Assembly (NCBI RefSeq): GCF_037176765.1
Contig: NC_090024.1
Span: forward strand, 72,730,861 to 72,794,860
Length of the DNA: 64,000 bases
DNA from: Anolis sagrei
Lineage: Eukaryota; Chordata; Lepidosauria; Squamata; Anolidae
Direction: 5' to 3'
Shown piece by piece: positions 44,111-54,547 of this stretch (position 1 is its first letter; each line of letters begins with the position of its first letter). The translations under genes were made by a program, and so were the position numbers. Below the pieces are notes generated by a model, which saw only the letters and a program-made list of their open reading frames with translations, had not been told where the DNA came from and did no database searches.

Positions 44111-45444
44111 AGAATTATTTACAATTTCAATCTGAAATCCAGGAAACGTTCTGGATAGCGAGACAGGAAAACAGAAAATCTACAAACTATGCCATTAGCA
44201 TGTAGAAAATGCATTCTTTCAAGGCTCTATTAGATTTTTCATTAGGCACAGATGTTTAAAAATCATACGGAAGAAAAGTGGAGATTTTAGCACCAAAGAC
44301 CTTCGTTTTATCTCAGATGTTACTTAAATGATCACTTGAGATGGTCAAATGCTCCAAAATGTCCATAGCCTTCCAAACATCTAGTATTCTCAGAATATAA
44401 AGCCGTGACAAGATTGCCAAAACTTTGTGTTTCAAGGATTTAATTACTACAGAAAATATAGGAAGCAAAAAAAGCTTTGGATACTGTTTTACTGTTTGTT
44501 TTGTGATTTTTGGAGACAATGTTCAGAACATCATTCCAAAATTGATGAACCTTGGTGCATTTGAAGCACAAGTGGCTCTTTTTGTGAAGATCTTATCAGA
44601 GCTTTGTTTCTATCAAAGTAATAGGCAGGACTCATTCAAGATGCTCCTGTCATTAAGGAGAGGGAGGCAAACACCTTCTACTCAGTGGTAAATATTCACT
44701 AGTATTCATACAAGATTTAGGAAGGGTAGTATATTGTTAATTATTTACCAAAACAATGCTTTGTATCCTAAATCAAACAAATGTCTGATTTTCCCATTGT
44801 TCTCTCCATGAGCCTTCCATATTTGTGCACTCCCCTCTTGCTTTAGCAGCTGGTTATGTTTTTCAAATACCACTTGAAGCATAAGATAATACATTTTTTT
44901 GTTCTTGTTATGTCCCTTCGTCTCTTTGAAGTTAAGATTTTACTTAATCTTGCCAGTTTTGGAGGAGTAAGATAGCAGTTTAAGTACACATTACCTATCA
45001 GGGTGATATGGATTTAAGTGGGAAGAGACCTAGAGGTTTTATCAGCTTCCATGGACAATGAAAAGTTTTGAAATCTAGAAAAACATGAAAAAGCAGATAA
45101 CTAGTCTGCAAACTACCCAAGCAAAGGGAATGATTGTGGATAAAACAAACAAAAAAAGCATTAGGCTTTCCACTTCCTCTGGAGTTAGGGGTATAAGACC
45201 CCGTGGAAAGGGGAAAATGTGTTTTTATTTAAACACGAGATGACATCTCCCTAGATTTTACTCTAGGGCAACTCTATGGACAACTTCTAACAGGTTGGAT
45301 GACCTATATATAGAGAAAATATTAATCAAATACACAAAAAACTAAACTTGTAAATATGGTGGATCAAGCGTACATAGAAGTGAACCCACTCAACTGAACT
45401 CCTTTGTACAAATATGCCAAAATGAACCATGAAGCAAACCCAAC
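44111..45444. other. Intergenic, no gene seen
   Basis: No recognisable gene or repeat in this stretch. Confidence 0.4.
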
Positions 45445-46137
45445 GGGTGGGACCATGCATCTCAAATAGATTATTGCAACACGTGCTACGTGTAGTTGCC
45501 TTTGAAGACTGTTTGGAAGCTTCAAATAGTCCAATGGGTGGCAGCAAGATTCGTCACCAGAGAAGCGTACAGTGAGCACACAAGCCCCCTGTTATGTAAG
45601 CGCCACTGACTGCCAGTCTGCTTCCAAGCACAATTCAAAGTGCTGTCTTTAGTCTATAAAGCCCTAAACAGTTCTGGCACAGCTTACCTGTCTGAACCTA
45701 TCTCCCTCTATGAATTGTCACAGAGATTAAGATCTTCTGGAGAGGTCCAGCTCTCGGTCCCACCTGCTTTGGAAGTGCGGTTGGTGAGGACAAGAGACAG
45801 AGCCTTCTCAGTGGTGGCTCCTCAGCTCTGGAACTCCCTAACCAGTGAGATTACATCAGTACCCTCCTCCCTCAGAAAGAAAACAAAGACAAGATTATGG
45901 GGCCAAGCTTTTGATTAATAAAGTAACACAGTACAAAAAATAAATATGGAGTATGTGAAATTGATATTTGGAATGGCCTCGGCCTACGAATTTGGATCAT
46001 TTGATTTTAATGTTTATATTAGGGGGTTTTATATTTTTATGTCTTAATGTTTAAATATTTTTTAATCTTATGTTTAATATGTTTTGTTTAAATTTATAAT
46101 TTGGTTTTACCTGTATGTGAGGTATTGAATTTTGCTA
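45445..46137 (+). mobile_element. L2-type LINE C-terminal fragment
   Basis: The frame at 45640-45918 reads [38 protein letters not shown] and SEITSVPSSLRKK, like the young L2 copies but diverged. The part before it matches the SRLDYCNALYVG segment only in decayed form. The 3' UTR runs to about 46137. Confidence 0.8.
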
Positions 46138-46138
46138 C

Positions 46139-46215
46139 TACAGTAGAGCCTCGCTTATTCAACCTTTGCTCACCCAACATTCTGTATTATTCAACGCAGT
46201 CTGCCTACCGCAGAA
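46139..46215 (+). repeat. Possible Tigger-like DNA element end
   Basis: CAGTAGAGCCTCGCTTATTC recalls the end of a Tigger/mariner-type element seen in lizards. Only one end is visible. Confidence 0.3.
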
Positions 46216-46235
46216 AAATTGACCTTGGGGAGTTG

Positions 46236-46623
46236 TAGTTTATTTATTTATTTACTTCATTTATATACTGCTTTTCTCAGCCATTGGGCAACTCAAAGCG
46301 GTTAACAATAGCAAAATTCCATGCTCAACATCATAAAAACAGTTAAAAAACAATTAAAACAATGACATAATAAACAATCAATTAAACATAACTATAACAT
46401 CTCATTAGTGCCTCATAAGTAGAATCAAGATCCAATCTCATAATCAGTTGTACCGTATTCCTATATTCAATACACTGCCTATTCGAATGCCTGCTTGAAT
46501 AACCAGGTCTTCACTTTCCTCCGAAATGCTAATAGGGAGGGGGCTGATCTAATTTCCGTAGGAAGGGCGTTCCACAGCCGAGGGGCCGCCACTGAGAAGG
46601 CCCTGTCTCTCATCCCCACCAGA
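46236..46623 (-). mobile_element. L2-type LINE 3' fragment in hAT-like repeat
   Basis: The reverse strand matches the L2 C-terminus ([20 protein letters not shown]) and runs to an AAATAAATAAA tail. GAGTTG occurs at both joints. Confidence 0.75.
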
Positions 46624-46660
46624 GAGTTGCTGGGGTGTATAGTTCACCTACAATCAAAGA

Positions 46661-46811
46661 TAATGGATAATGTGTTAAGTCAATTGTTATATGTTGTATG
46701 GAACCACTGCTGTTTCTACTGTTTTTACTGTTTGTGAACCGCTGTGAGTCGCCTTCGGGCTTGAGATACAGCGGTATATAAGCAAAGTAAATAAATAAAT
46801 AAATAAATAAA
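46661..46811 (+). mobile_element. L2-type LINE 3' tail
   Basis: Ends with CTGTGAGTCGCCTTCGGGC, CAGCGGTATATAAGCAAAG and an AAATAAATAAAT tail. 5'-truncated to 150 bp; AAAGAT flanks it. Confidence 0.7.
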
Positions 46812-47103
46812 GATCATTCTGAACCTCATCAGTGATAGAATTGGGCCAAACTTCCCACACAGAACCCCCATGAACAGAAATTACTGTGTTTAGTGATGGT
46901 CTTTGGTGACCTTTCTGACACCCCCCTCGCGGCCACCTCAAGGGTCCTAACCCCCAGGTTGAGAAACGCTGACACGGGGAATCCTGGAATCCAGTTTGAG
47001 GCCTAGATGACGGCGACACACACCAGAGCACATTAAGGGCTTTCTTTTGCACACGTGTCAGTTGTTTGGCCTCTCTGAACTGCAATAAATGATCAGTGTA
47101 GAC

Positions 47104-47286
47104 CTGGTATGGGCCAACTTGGGCCTCCAGGAGTTTTTGGACTTCAACTCCCACCATTCCTGACAGCCTCAGGCCCCTTCCTTTCCCCCCTCAGCCGCTT
47201 AAGCGAAAGGAAAGGGCCTGAGGCTGTCAGGAATGGTGGGAGTTGAAGTCCAAAAACTCCTGGAGGCCCAAGTTGGCCCATACCAG
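47104..47286. mobile_element. Near-perfect palindromic hAT-type MITE
   Basis: A 183-bp foldback. Arms 47102-47185 and 47205-47288 pair at 83 of 84 positions (outer part CTGGTATGGGCCAACTTGGG), around a 19-base loop. The ends are flanked by GTGTAGAC (47096-47103) and GTATAGAC (47287-47294), a 7/8 duplication. It sits just upstream of the CpG island at 47400. Confidence 0.88.
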
Positions 47287-47399
47287 GTATAGACTAATAA
47301 AGGGCTGACTATTTAAGTCTTCCTTGTCTTCACTGCATCTTATGCAGGTAGCAACTGGCAAATGGAGATTGCTTTCGACTATTCCACTTAATACACTGT

Positions 47400-48060
47400 G
47401 TTTGATTCACGATTTGCGCGCGAGAGAGAGGCAGAGGCAAGGGCACTTCCGCCATGGCTCCCCGGCCCCTCCCCTTCTGACGTCACGCCTCACGCTCGGC
47501 AGTGACGCGCGACGTCGGAGGTACGGCACGCCACTTGTGACCAAGATCATCACAAGCGGAGGAGACGGCTCCCCCCGCCCGGTGAGTCCCAACACCACCC
47601 TCGGCGCTCGCCCGTTTCCTCAGGGCGTTCCCTGCTCTGGACCGCGTCAGGCGCTTGGTCGCGGGGCGCCTGCTTTCCCCAGGACTTCCCGCAGACCCAC
47701 TCCTCTTTCCCCAGGGCTTTTTGGGCCTCTGCGCTGCCGTCGTTTTCTACCCCTCCTTCTTCTCCTCCGGGGGGTGGGCGGGAGAGCAGGAAACGTCGTC
47801 TCGGCCAATCCGTGCCCGTTGCCAAAAGCTCAAAGTTGTGAGCCGGTTCCCGATTGGTTGGTTACGGGATAAGGCAAACAGTGATTGGCTCATGCTACTG
47901 TTGGCTCGCTCCTGTTTTAAACGGGAGGGGAGAAGAAGGGTTGACGGGTGTTCCGACTGCGCATGCGGAAGCCTTTTGTGGTCAATGGCTTCTTGGGTCG
48001 TTCTAGCGCATGTGCTGTGCGTGATTCCCCTCTTGGCAACAGCGCATGCGCAATTTCTTA
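47400..48060 (+). promoter_or_regulatory. CpG island promoter of an unidentified gene
   Basis: A GC- and CpG-rich block in AT-rich surroundings. Motifs: palindromic CRE TGACGTCA (47478-47485), ETS-type ACTTCCG (47445-47451), CCAAT boxes (near 47802 forward; ATTGG near 47855 and 47885), and NRF-1 palindromes (TGCGCATGCG near 47958, GCGCATGCGC at 48042-48051). This is a housekeeping-type promoter with no TATA box. In mammals ZNF407 follows CNDP1 on the same strand, so it is the leading guess; no coding sequence in the window proves it. Confidence 0.65.
47490..47581 (+). other. Putative non-coding first exon with splice donor
   Basis: GTGAGT directly follows CCCG at 47582-47587, a near-consensus donor inside the CpG island. 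The start is a guess. No long frame crosses the site, so the exon would be untranslated or nearly so. Orientation is inferred from this donor alone. Confidence 0.4.
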
Positions 48061-48107
48061 AATTGTTTCTCTGACTCTCTTCGGAAAGAAGATGTTGCTC
48101 CACGTTC

Positions 48108-48815
48108 AAGACTTACTTACTTACTTATTTATTTATTTATTTATCGTGTCAGGGGCAGACCAAACAGTTGCATGGCATTTTTTAACAAACAAACAAAACA
48201 CAAAGTTTCAAGCTTGGCAGTTGATTAAATGTCCTTTGACCAGCAGCTGGCCACTTGGAGTGCTTCTGGTGTTGCCACAAGAAAGTCCTCCATTGTGCAT
48301 GTGGCAGGGCTCAGGTTGCATTGCAGCAGGTGGTCAGTGGTTTGCTCTTCTCCACACTCGCATGTCGTGGATTCTACTTTGTAGCCCCATTTCTGAAGGT
48401 TGGCTCTGCATCTCATGGTGTCAGAGCGCAGTCTGTTCAGCACCTTCCAAGTCGCCCAGTTTTCTGTGTGCCCAGGGGGGAGTCTCTCATTTGGTATCAG
48501 CCATTGGTTGAGGTTCTGGGTTTGAGCCTGCCACTTTTGGACTCTTGCTTGCTGAGGTGTTCCTGTGAGTGTCTCTGTAGATCTTAGAAAACTATTTCGT
48601 GATTTAAGTCGTTGGCGTGCTGGCTGATATCCAAACGGGATGGGCTGGAGATGTCACAGCCTTGGTCCTTTCATTATTGGTTGCTACTTCCCGGCGGATG
48701 TCAGGTGGTGCAATACCGGCTAAGCAGTGTAATTTCTCCAGTGGTGTAGGGCGCAGACACCCCGTGATAATACAGCATGTTTCATTAAGAGCCACATCTA
48801 CTGTTTTAGCGTACT
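48108..48815 (-). mobile_element. Non-LTR LINE C-terminal fragment (I/Vingi-like?)
   Basis: The reverse strand reads ALNETCCIITGCLRPTPLEK and LHCLAGIAPPDIRREVATN, then LRSDTMRCRANLQKWGYKVE and CECGEEQTTDHLLQC: the RT thumb and a Cys-His terminus of a LINE that is neither L1, L2, CR1 nor BovB in this window. The 3' end is an AAATAAGTAAG-type tail. The family name is a guess. Confidence 0.55.
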
Positions 48816-49008
48816 GACTTACTGATTTACTTTTAAAACTGATGCTACGTTCCTTCTTTCTCCCCCTTTAATTAGATGCAATTTCCAATTTTGCAAACCG
48901 CTGCCTTTTCGTTAAATATAATAATATCTGGACTTTATTTTTTGTTTTTATTAACCAGAGCAGCTGCTGAGATGTTTTAAATGGCTTTTGGCTTTTATCT
49001 TATATCTG
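48816..49008. other. Intergenic
   Basis: No gene or recognised repeat. Confidence 0.4.
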
Positions 49009-49307
49009 TCTATATAAATAAAAAAATGAAATGTTCGTTTGTGGGATTAACAGTACTCAAAAACCATTGGACGAATTTACAGCAAATTTGGACACTACAC
49101 CCCTAACAGACCAACAAGTGACCATCACACATAAAAACACTGGAAAACACAGAGGAAGGGACTTAACCCCCCCCCCAATACATTACAATGCATGTGCAAA
49201 ACCACACACACACACATATATAATACACACACACTCAAACACACATATATACATACAAAACATATACACAGACTGGACCACAGCAACACGTGGCAGGAGA
49301 AGGCTAG
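49009..49307 (+). mobile_element. Helitron-like element, copy 1
   Basis: Begins with TC (TCTATATAAATA) and ends with CTAG followed by T, as Helitrons do. A short hairpin (CCAC...GTGG around AGCAACAC) lies just before the end. A CA-rich stretch is internal. It carries no Rep/helicase gene and no target duplication. Confidence 0.6.
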
Positions 49308-49596
49308 TATATAAATAGAAATGAAATGTTCATTTGTGGGATTAACATAAGTCAAAAACCAGTGGGCAAATGGACACCAAATTTGATCACAGTACACCTA
49401 TCAGACCAATCACTCATAAAACACTGAAAAACACAATAGAAGAGACTTAAAAAGCCAAAACATAAAAATACATTACAACACATGCGCAAAATCACATATA
49501 TAGACAAACACACACACACATATACACATATATATGCACACACAAAACACATATACACAGACTGGGCCACAGCAATGTGTGGCAGGGGACAGCTGG
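49308..49596 (+). mobile_element. Helitron-like element, copy 2, in tandem
   Basis: Starts directly after copy 1 and repeats it with changes (AATGAAATGTTCATTTGTGG, CAACACATGCGCAAAAT). It ends GGGGACAGCTGG. The GCCAC/GTGGC hairpin is kept in form. Two tandem copies fit end bypass, a known Helitron behaviour. Confidence 0.6.
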
Positions 49597-49774
49597 TCTA
49601 ACATAATTTCTGTTTATGGATGATAGTTTTGTATTAATATGTTTTGTTTCACTTTTATATTGATTTTGTGTTGTTATTTTGTTGATTTAATTTTAAATGG
49701 GTCATTGGTTTATTAATGTTTATTGTTTGAATGTTGTTCACATTGTTCAAAGCCACTCCAATATGGGTGACTGA

Positions 49775-49858
49775 AGCTGGATCTACACTGCTGTATAATC
49801 CAGTGTAGTGAAGTTAATCTGCATTTCGAAACTGATTCTAGATTCTAGATCTAGCCTG
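49775..49858. repeat. Foldback MITE fragment
   Basis: AGCTGGATCTACACTGCTGT resembles the left end of the MITE at 19492. It has the internal GTAGTGAAGTTAATCTGCAT and a decayed right end. Confidence 0.5.
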
Positions 49859-49987
49859 AGACAATGACTCCTTTACTTTCAGATAGTTCAGTGTATGTAA
49901 CCATACCATCACAAAGACTAATCAAAATATCACAAAATAATAAATGCATTATTCTGAACTCTTGAATAGGACTGAATAGCATTGACT

Positions 49988-50055
49988 TGTTAGGGAGGAA
50001 AGTTGCAGTTTCTCTAGTCACTCCTGACACGACAAATAAAATGTTAGGGAGGAAA
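49988..50055 (+). repeat. 40-bp SINE stub inside a 14-bp duplication
   Basis: GTTGCAGTTTCTCTAGTCAC and CTCCTGACACGAC, the 3' end of the Sauria-type SINE (or BovB), lie at 50002-50041. They are flanked by a perfect 14-bp repeat, TGTTAGGGAGGAAA, at 49988-50001 and 50042-50055. A severely 5'-truncated insertion. Confidence 0.75.
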
Positions 50056-50089
50056 TAAAAAACAGCACTACTATGGTGGCCTGAATGCC

Positions 50090-50180
50090 ATATTTATTTA
50101 TTTATTTATTTAATGCACTTTTGCCCCACCCTTCTCCCCCGGAAGGGGGACTCACATGTGTGTGTGTGTGTGTGTGTATG
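50090..50180 (-). mobile_element. L2-type 3' tail with GT microsatellite
   Basis: TTTATTTATTTA followed by CCCACCCTTCTCCCCCGG is the reverse of an L2-like 3' end; a GT repeat (about 50157-50178) follows. Confidence 0.55.
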
Positions 50181-50497
50181 CACGCATAGGTGAAAATTAC
50201 AAGCTCTTTCTAAAATGTTAGAAGCAGGATACTTTATATTGCAAAATCATGGGTTGACCAGACCATGCAATATTTGGAAGTAGCTCTCATACATTTCCCC
50301 CCTCTCATTCCATTTCTGAACATGTATATACTTCATTATGACTAATCGTAGTTGCTCTTAAGCCAGGATTAGATCTCAATTTATGATTGTGATTTGGGAG
50401 CAAACTAGTTTGCAGCTGTTCAGCTTTCACTGCCAAACAGAATTATCACCACCTAAGAGTGGAAAGCTAGCAATCTTGGAGATTTATGTGGAGCATA

Positions 50498-50705
50498 TGT
50501 GACTTCAAGTTGCTTCTTGCTTTATGTTGATTCCATACATTTTTCATAAGAGTTTTCTTAGACAAAGAATATGTGACTTTGCCAGTTCTTTCATATGAAA
50601 TATATCTTACAGCATTCATCAGTGGTCTCCCACTCAAATACTAATTAGGGCTGACCCTCCTTAGCTTCCAAAATCAGATGGAATCTGGTGTCTTTTAGAT
50701 ATTTG
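50498..50705 (-). repeat. 5S-rRNA-derived SINE, minus strand
   Basis: The reverse of 50612-50695 tracks 5S rRNA: GGTCAGCCCT, AAGCTAAGGAGGG (A-box region) and TGGGAGACCAC. Next to it are CAGTTCTTTCATATGAAAT and CATAAGAGTTTTCTTAGAC, as in the 5S-headed SINE at 24712. Diverged. Confidence 0.6.
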
Positions 50706-51226
50706 GGCCTCCAAGAACTCGTATCTATTTAGCAATCAGAGATTGTGAGTTCTGAACCAGGTGTGCTGCTTAAGTAAAGTTTTTTTGTTTGTTTTCTTAG
50801 CTGTTATGTGAATATCAACAATTAACAGAAACTTTTCTGAAACCCTTTTTTTTTAGATTGAATACTGAACTGCATGATACAAATTTAAAATGGTGATTGC
50901 GCTTTAATTGCCATGGCACCACTTGATGGAATCTATGTTTGTAGCTCAAAGAGGCACTAGAGCTCTCTTGGTGACAGCCCTAAATTTGCCCATGTGAACT
51001 GCCGGGGTTCCATAGACTAATAACCATGGCTTTAAAGTGGAATAACAATGTTATAATTGTGTACCATGTAAGCGTCCTAGAGGATGCTGGCTCTAACGTT
51101 CTGTCTTCCAATACTTTTCTAAGTCTCCTTTCCCCAGTGATCAGAAGCGGCTGCCTCAGCATAGTTTCAGCCTTATGGAGTGGTCTTGTTTCTGTTTTTG
51201 TTCCTTCATCTGGTATTTCCCAGTGT

Positions 51227-51280
51227 TGGTTATTGACAATAGGAGGGAGGAGGAACCAATAGGAGGGAGGAGGAACCTGG
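51227..51280 (+). repeat. 20-bp tandem duplication
   Basis: AATAGGAGGGAGGAGGAACC occurs twice in a row. A short slippage product. Confidence 0.7.
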
Positions 51281-51374
51281 TGGAAATGGCTTTTTGGCAG
51301 AATTAATGTATCTCAACCTCGATTGGTCCTCCTTGAGATCATTGCCACTCTCAAACATAGAAAATTCAGAACTA

Positions 51375-51602
51375 GGAGCCCTTGGTTGTGCAATCAGTTA
51401 AACCCTTGTGCTGGCAGGACTGCTGACTGAAAGGTTGGCAGTTCGAATCCGGGGAGTGGGGTGAACTACCGTCTGTCAGCTCCAGATTCTCATGCGGGGA
51501 TATGAGAGAAGTCCCCTGGGCAACGTCCTTGCAGACGGCCAGTTCTCTCACACCAGAATCGACTTGGAGTTTCTCAAGTCGCTCCTGACACACACAAAAA
51601 AG
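51375..51602 (+). repeat. Sauria-type SINE with short internal loss
   Basis: From GGAGCCCTTGGTTGTGCAAT to CTCAAGTCGCTCCTGACAC, then a short A-rich tail. The middle is shorter than in the copy at 11316. It is flanked by TTCAGAACT at 51365-51373 and 51603-51611. Confidence 0.83.
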
Positions 51603-51611
51603 TTCAGAACT

Positions 51612-52716
51612 CTCCCTGGAACAAGGTGAAGTGGAGAAAAAAGAGTTTTGCATGTCATCTGCATACCTGTGCCATCACACTGCCGTTCTCCAGATGATCT
51701 TCACAGTGGACCAATTCACACGGTCAATTTTGTGCCAAATATTCCTTGATATGTAGTACCTTCTTTAGACATGTCTATTATTTCGTCAGTACCAATGAGA
51801 ACAACAAAGCAATAGGTAATTTGATATTGGGGGCTCTTTTGTACCCTTGTAAAACTGTTAGTGGAATTGAGGATGGCTAAGCTTTACCTTACACAGGTTA
51901 GCTCATTCCACTACTTATGTTGTATACTATGGTTCAGATCAGTTTTTGTGTGTTACGATCCATTGGTTGCAATAAAAATGCATGATAATGACTTGTGGAG
52001 CGTGGCTGGGGACAGGAAATAGGGCGGCTTTGTGCAGAGCTCTGCTGGTCCCACCACTGTCTCCACTTGTGATAACTCTTCAGACATCATGGGCACCACA
52101 ATCTTATCAGTACAGTATGCCACCAGTGTCCATGGGGGATACATTCCAAGGCCCTCAGTGGATACCAGAAACCTTGATAATAGCGAATCCTGTGGTTTGA
52201 CTGCACTTGGGCTGGAAGCATACTATAGAATTATACTGAAAAACCTAGAAAGGCCCACAAACATATCTAGGGGGATTCCAGAGCACTGAGTAAGGGCAGT
52301 TAAAATTGTTCAAACTATTATTCTACTGTGGAGATGCATCATTCATCTTAGTGTATAGAAACATCATTAAGGAGTATAAACAAAATAATGTATTTGGCAG
52401 CAGACAATAATGAAAGTCTTCACAACTACTTGGTCAAACACATGTGATTATAATACATTATTGTAGCTTAGCTCTAACTGATACTCTTATATAATTATTA
52501 TAATTAGCCGTCATAGCACATAGTCTACTTTCTCCTCTTACTGACCAATCCAATGATTGCATAATTTCATCTGCTGAATGCTAGTTTTGTTTCTTTACAA
52601 TTTTGTTTTGCTGTTTTTAGCTTTTTGTAACTGTAATCTTGGTTATGTTTTTAATATTTTGTAATATTTACATTGGCTTTCAGTGAACGTTTAATTAGAG
52701 AGGAAAGCCAAGCGTA
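51612..52716. other. Intergenic; possible DNA-element fragment
   Basis: CATGGGGGATACATTCCAAG and CCCTCAGTGGATACCAGAAA (52128-52172) recall an old mariner/Tigger-type repeat, but I cannot place it. No gene seen. Confidence 0.35.
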
Positions 52717-53335
52717 AGGTAAAGGTTTCCCTTGGCATGAAGTCTAGTCATGTCTGACACTGGGGGTGGTGCTCATCTCCATTTCTAAGCTGGCCTTCTA
52801 AGCCGGCCTTGTCCATAGACACCTCCAAGGTCATGTGGCCAGCATGACTACATGGAGCGCTGTTACCTTCCTGCCAAGGGTTACCTGCCAAGGGGAAAAC
52901 CTTCTCCCTTAATTTCCAGGACAGGTGAGTTGACCGGTGGCCTCATCTACCACAGATGCTGTGGTTTTTAGGTCTGAGTGTGTTTTAGGTTTGAGTGTCC
53001 TTGTGAAGAGAAAAAGCAGGGTTTAGGTAAAAGTAAAGGGTTTCCCCTGACATTAAGTATACTGTCCGATTCTGGGGGTTGGTGCTCATCTCCATTTCTA
53101 AGCTGAAGAGCCGGCCTTGTCCATAGACACCTCCAAGGTCATGTGGCTAGCACGACTGCATGGAACGCTGTTACCTTCCTGCCAAGGCGGTACTCATATT
53201 TGCATGTCTTTGAACTGCTAGGTTAGCAGAAGCTGGGCCTAACAGTGGAAGCTCACCCCACTCTCCAAATTCGAACCTCAAACCTTTTGGTCAGCCAGTT
53301 CAGCAGTTCAGTGGTTTAACCCGCTGTACCACCAT
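52717..53335 (-). repeat. Two tRNA-derived SINE copies in one insertion
   Basis: Both copies are of the family at 13692, in minus orientation: a truncated one (52717-52905) and a fuller one (53024-53335), with a 118-base spacer. A similar sequence lies outside both ends (GTTTAATTAGAGAGGAAAGC and GTTTAATGAGGAGAAAGCC), ending CCAAGCGTA and CCAAGCATA. One duplication may enclose both copies. Confidence 0.6.
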
Positions 53336-54286
53336 GTTTAATGAGGAGAAAGCCAAGCATACATTTTTTTAAATGAGATACATCCAGGTGATTCTCTATT
53401 CAGAGATTGTGACAGCAGTGGTAACAGAGCTATCAAATCTCAACTATGGCAGTCAAATAACTTTTTAAGACACCAAGGAGCTTGGTAAAGAGTGTCCTCT
53501 TGAGACCCTACCCTGACACCTCTTTCTTACAGCACCTTATGTCACTGGAAGAAAAAGAATAAATATGCATATAATACTTTCCCCCAAAATGTATATCTAT
53601 ATTTGACATCAGAGTATTTAGATTGGAATGTTTAGATTTTATGACTGAAGCTAAAGGAAATATTTACACGCCATGACAAACTATATTCAGAATATTTTAA
53701 AAGGTATCTCATTTTCTTTTTCTACTTTCCTTGTCAGCAAATGAAGAGATGAGATTATCAAAAGGCATTTCTCTCAGTAGATCCTGTTCTATTGATAGAA
53801 CAGATAATGATGACAGCTTTCACTAGCACTGTGGAACATAAACTTATTTTTAATAAGCCTCATTTGAAGAATGTTCTTTTTCCTTCAAATTTGAAATAGT
53901 CAGTGTTAGATAAAGGCAGAGATCTATGTTAACAATGGGAAAGGCTTCAACTGGGGTTTTATTTAAATTACCTTCAAATTGCTATCTGTAGTACTCCATA
54001 TCCATCACATTCCTCTGCAGCATCGAAGAAGCAAATGAAATGTTTTCCGAGGACAGTGAAATTCAGAGATCATCTGAGTAAACCTTTTGTATTCCATTCC
54101 CAGTGAACTGTATTCTTGGAAGAATGGTTTGGTTTTGCCAAGCAAAAGTGCAGTTTTCCAATTCAAATTGAAATGTTTCTTCATGCATCCATGCTGTCGA
54201 ATGAATGTAGTTTGTGTATGTAAAACTACAAATAATTTGCAGAGCTTGATCTTGAAACAATATTATTTTATTATACTTTGTAGAAT
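53336..54286. other. Intergenic, no gene seen
   Basis: No repeat or gene recognised. Confidence 0.4.
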
Positions 54287-54372
54287 AAAAAATACTGTAT
54301 ATACTCATCAATGGGTCTATAAATGTTAGTTTAAAAAAATCAACCCCATAAAACTGGGTGGACTTACCCACT
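54287..54372 (+). repeat. DNA-element-like end (TATATACTC type)
   Basis: CTGTATATACTCATCAATGG recalls a lizard DNA repeat with an ATATACTCG-type end. A related end may lie near 56385 (GTATACATGAGTTGAT), with other repeats nested between. Tentative. Confidence 0.3.
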
Positions 54373-54547
54373 AGGCATGGTTAGGTTCGGTCAGAATCTT
54401 CGTAATTCGGAATAAATTTGGAAAGATTTGCTTTTTGAAGCAATTTCGAAGTTTTTAAGGAAACCGGAAGTCCCTTTGCCCTTCCAAAGCTTTTTCCACC
54501 ATTTCTGTTACGAAGCAGTGAGTCGGAAATGATTCAGTGTTTCCCCG

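Larger units (their letters stand above)
46222..46977. mobile_element. hAT-like repeat carrying two L2 insertions
   Basis: A repeat with the end AGGTTGAGAAACGCTG (reverse CAGCGTTTCTCAACCT) is split twice: by a minus L2 at 46236-46623 (target repeat GAGTTG) and by a plus L2 tail at about 46661-46811 (target repeat AAAGAT). The pieces 46222-46235, 46624-46660 and 46812-46977 are the host repeat. Confidence 0.65.

Noticed and set aside
44425-44691. An 88-residue plus-strand frame
   Set aside because: No domain, no neighbours and no splice support; within chance for this length.
47407-48109. Long frames on both strands across the CpG island
   Set aside because: GC-rich sequence has few stops; none of the products resembles a protein I know, and the splice donor implies a non-coding exon.
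49031-49570. Frames of 70-95 residues on both strands
   Set aside because: Low-complexity CA/TA sequence in the Helitron-like copies.
50612-50695. A 5S rRNA gene
   Set aside because: Too diverged and truncated; it is joined to a SINE body, so it is a 5S-derived retroposon.
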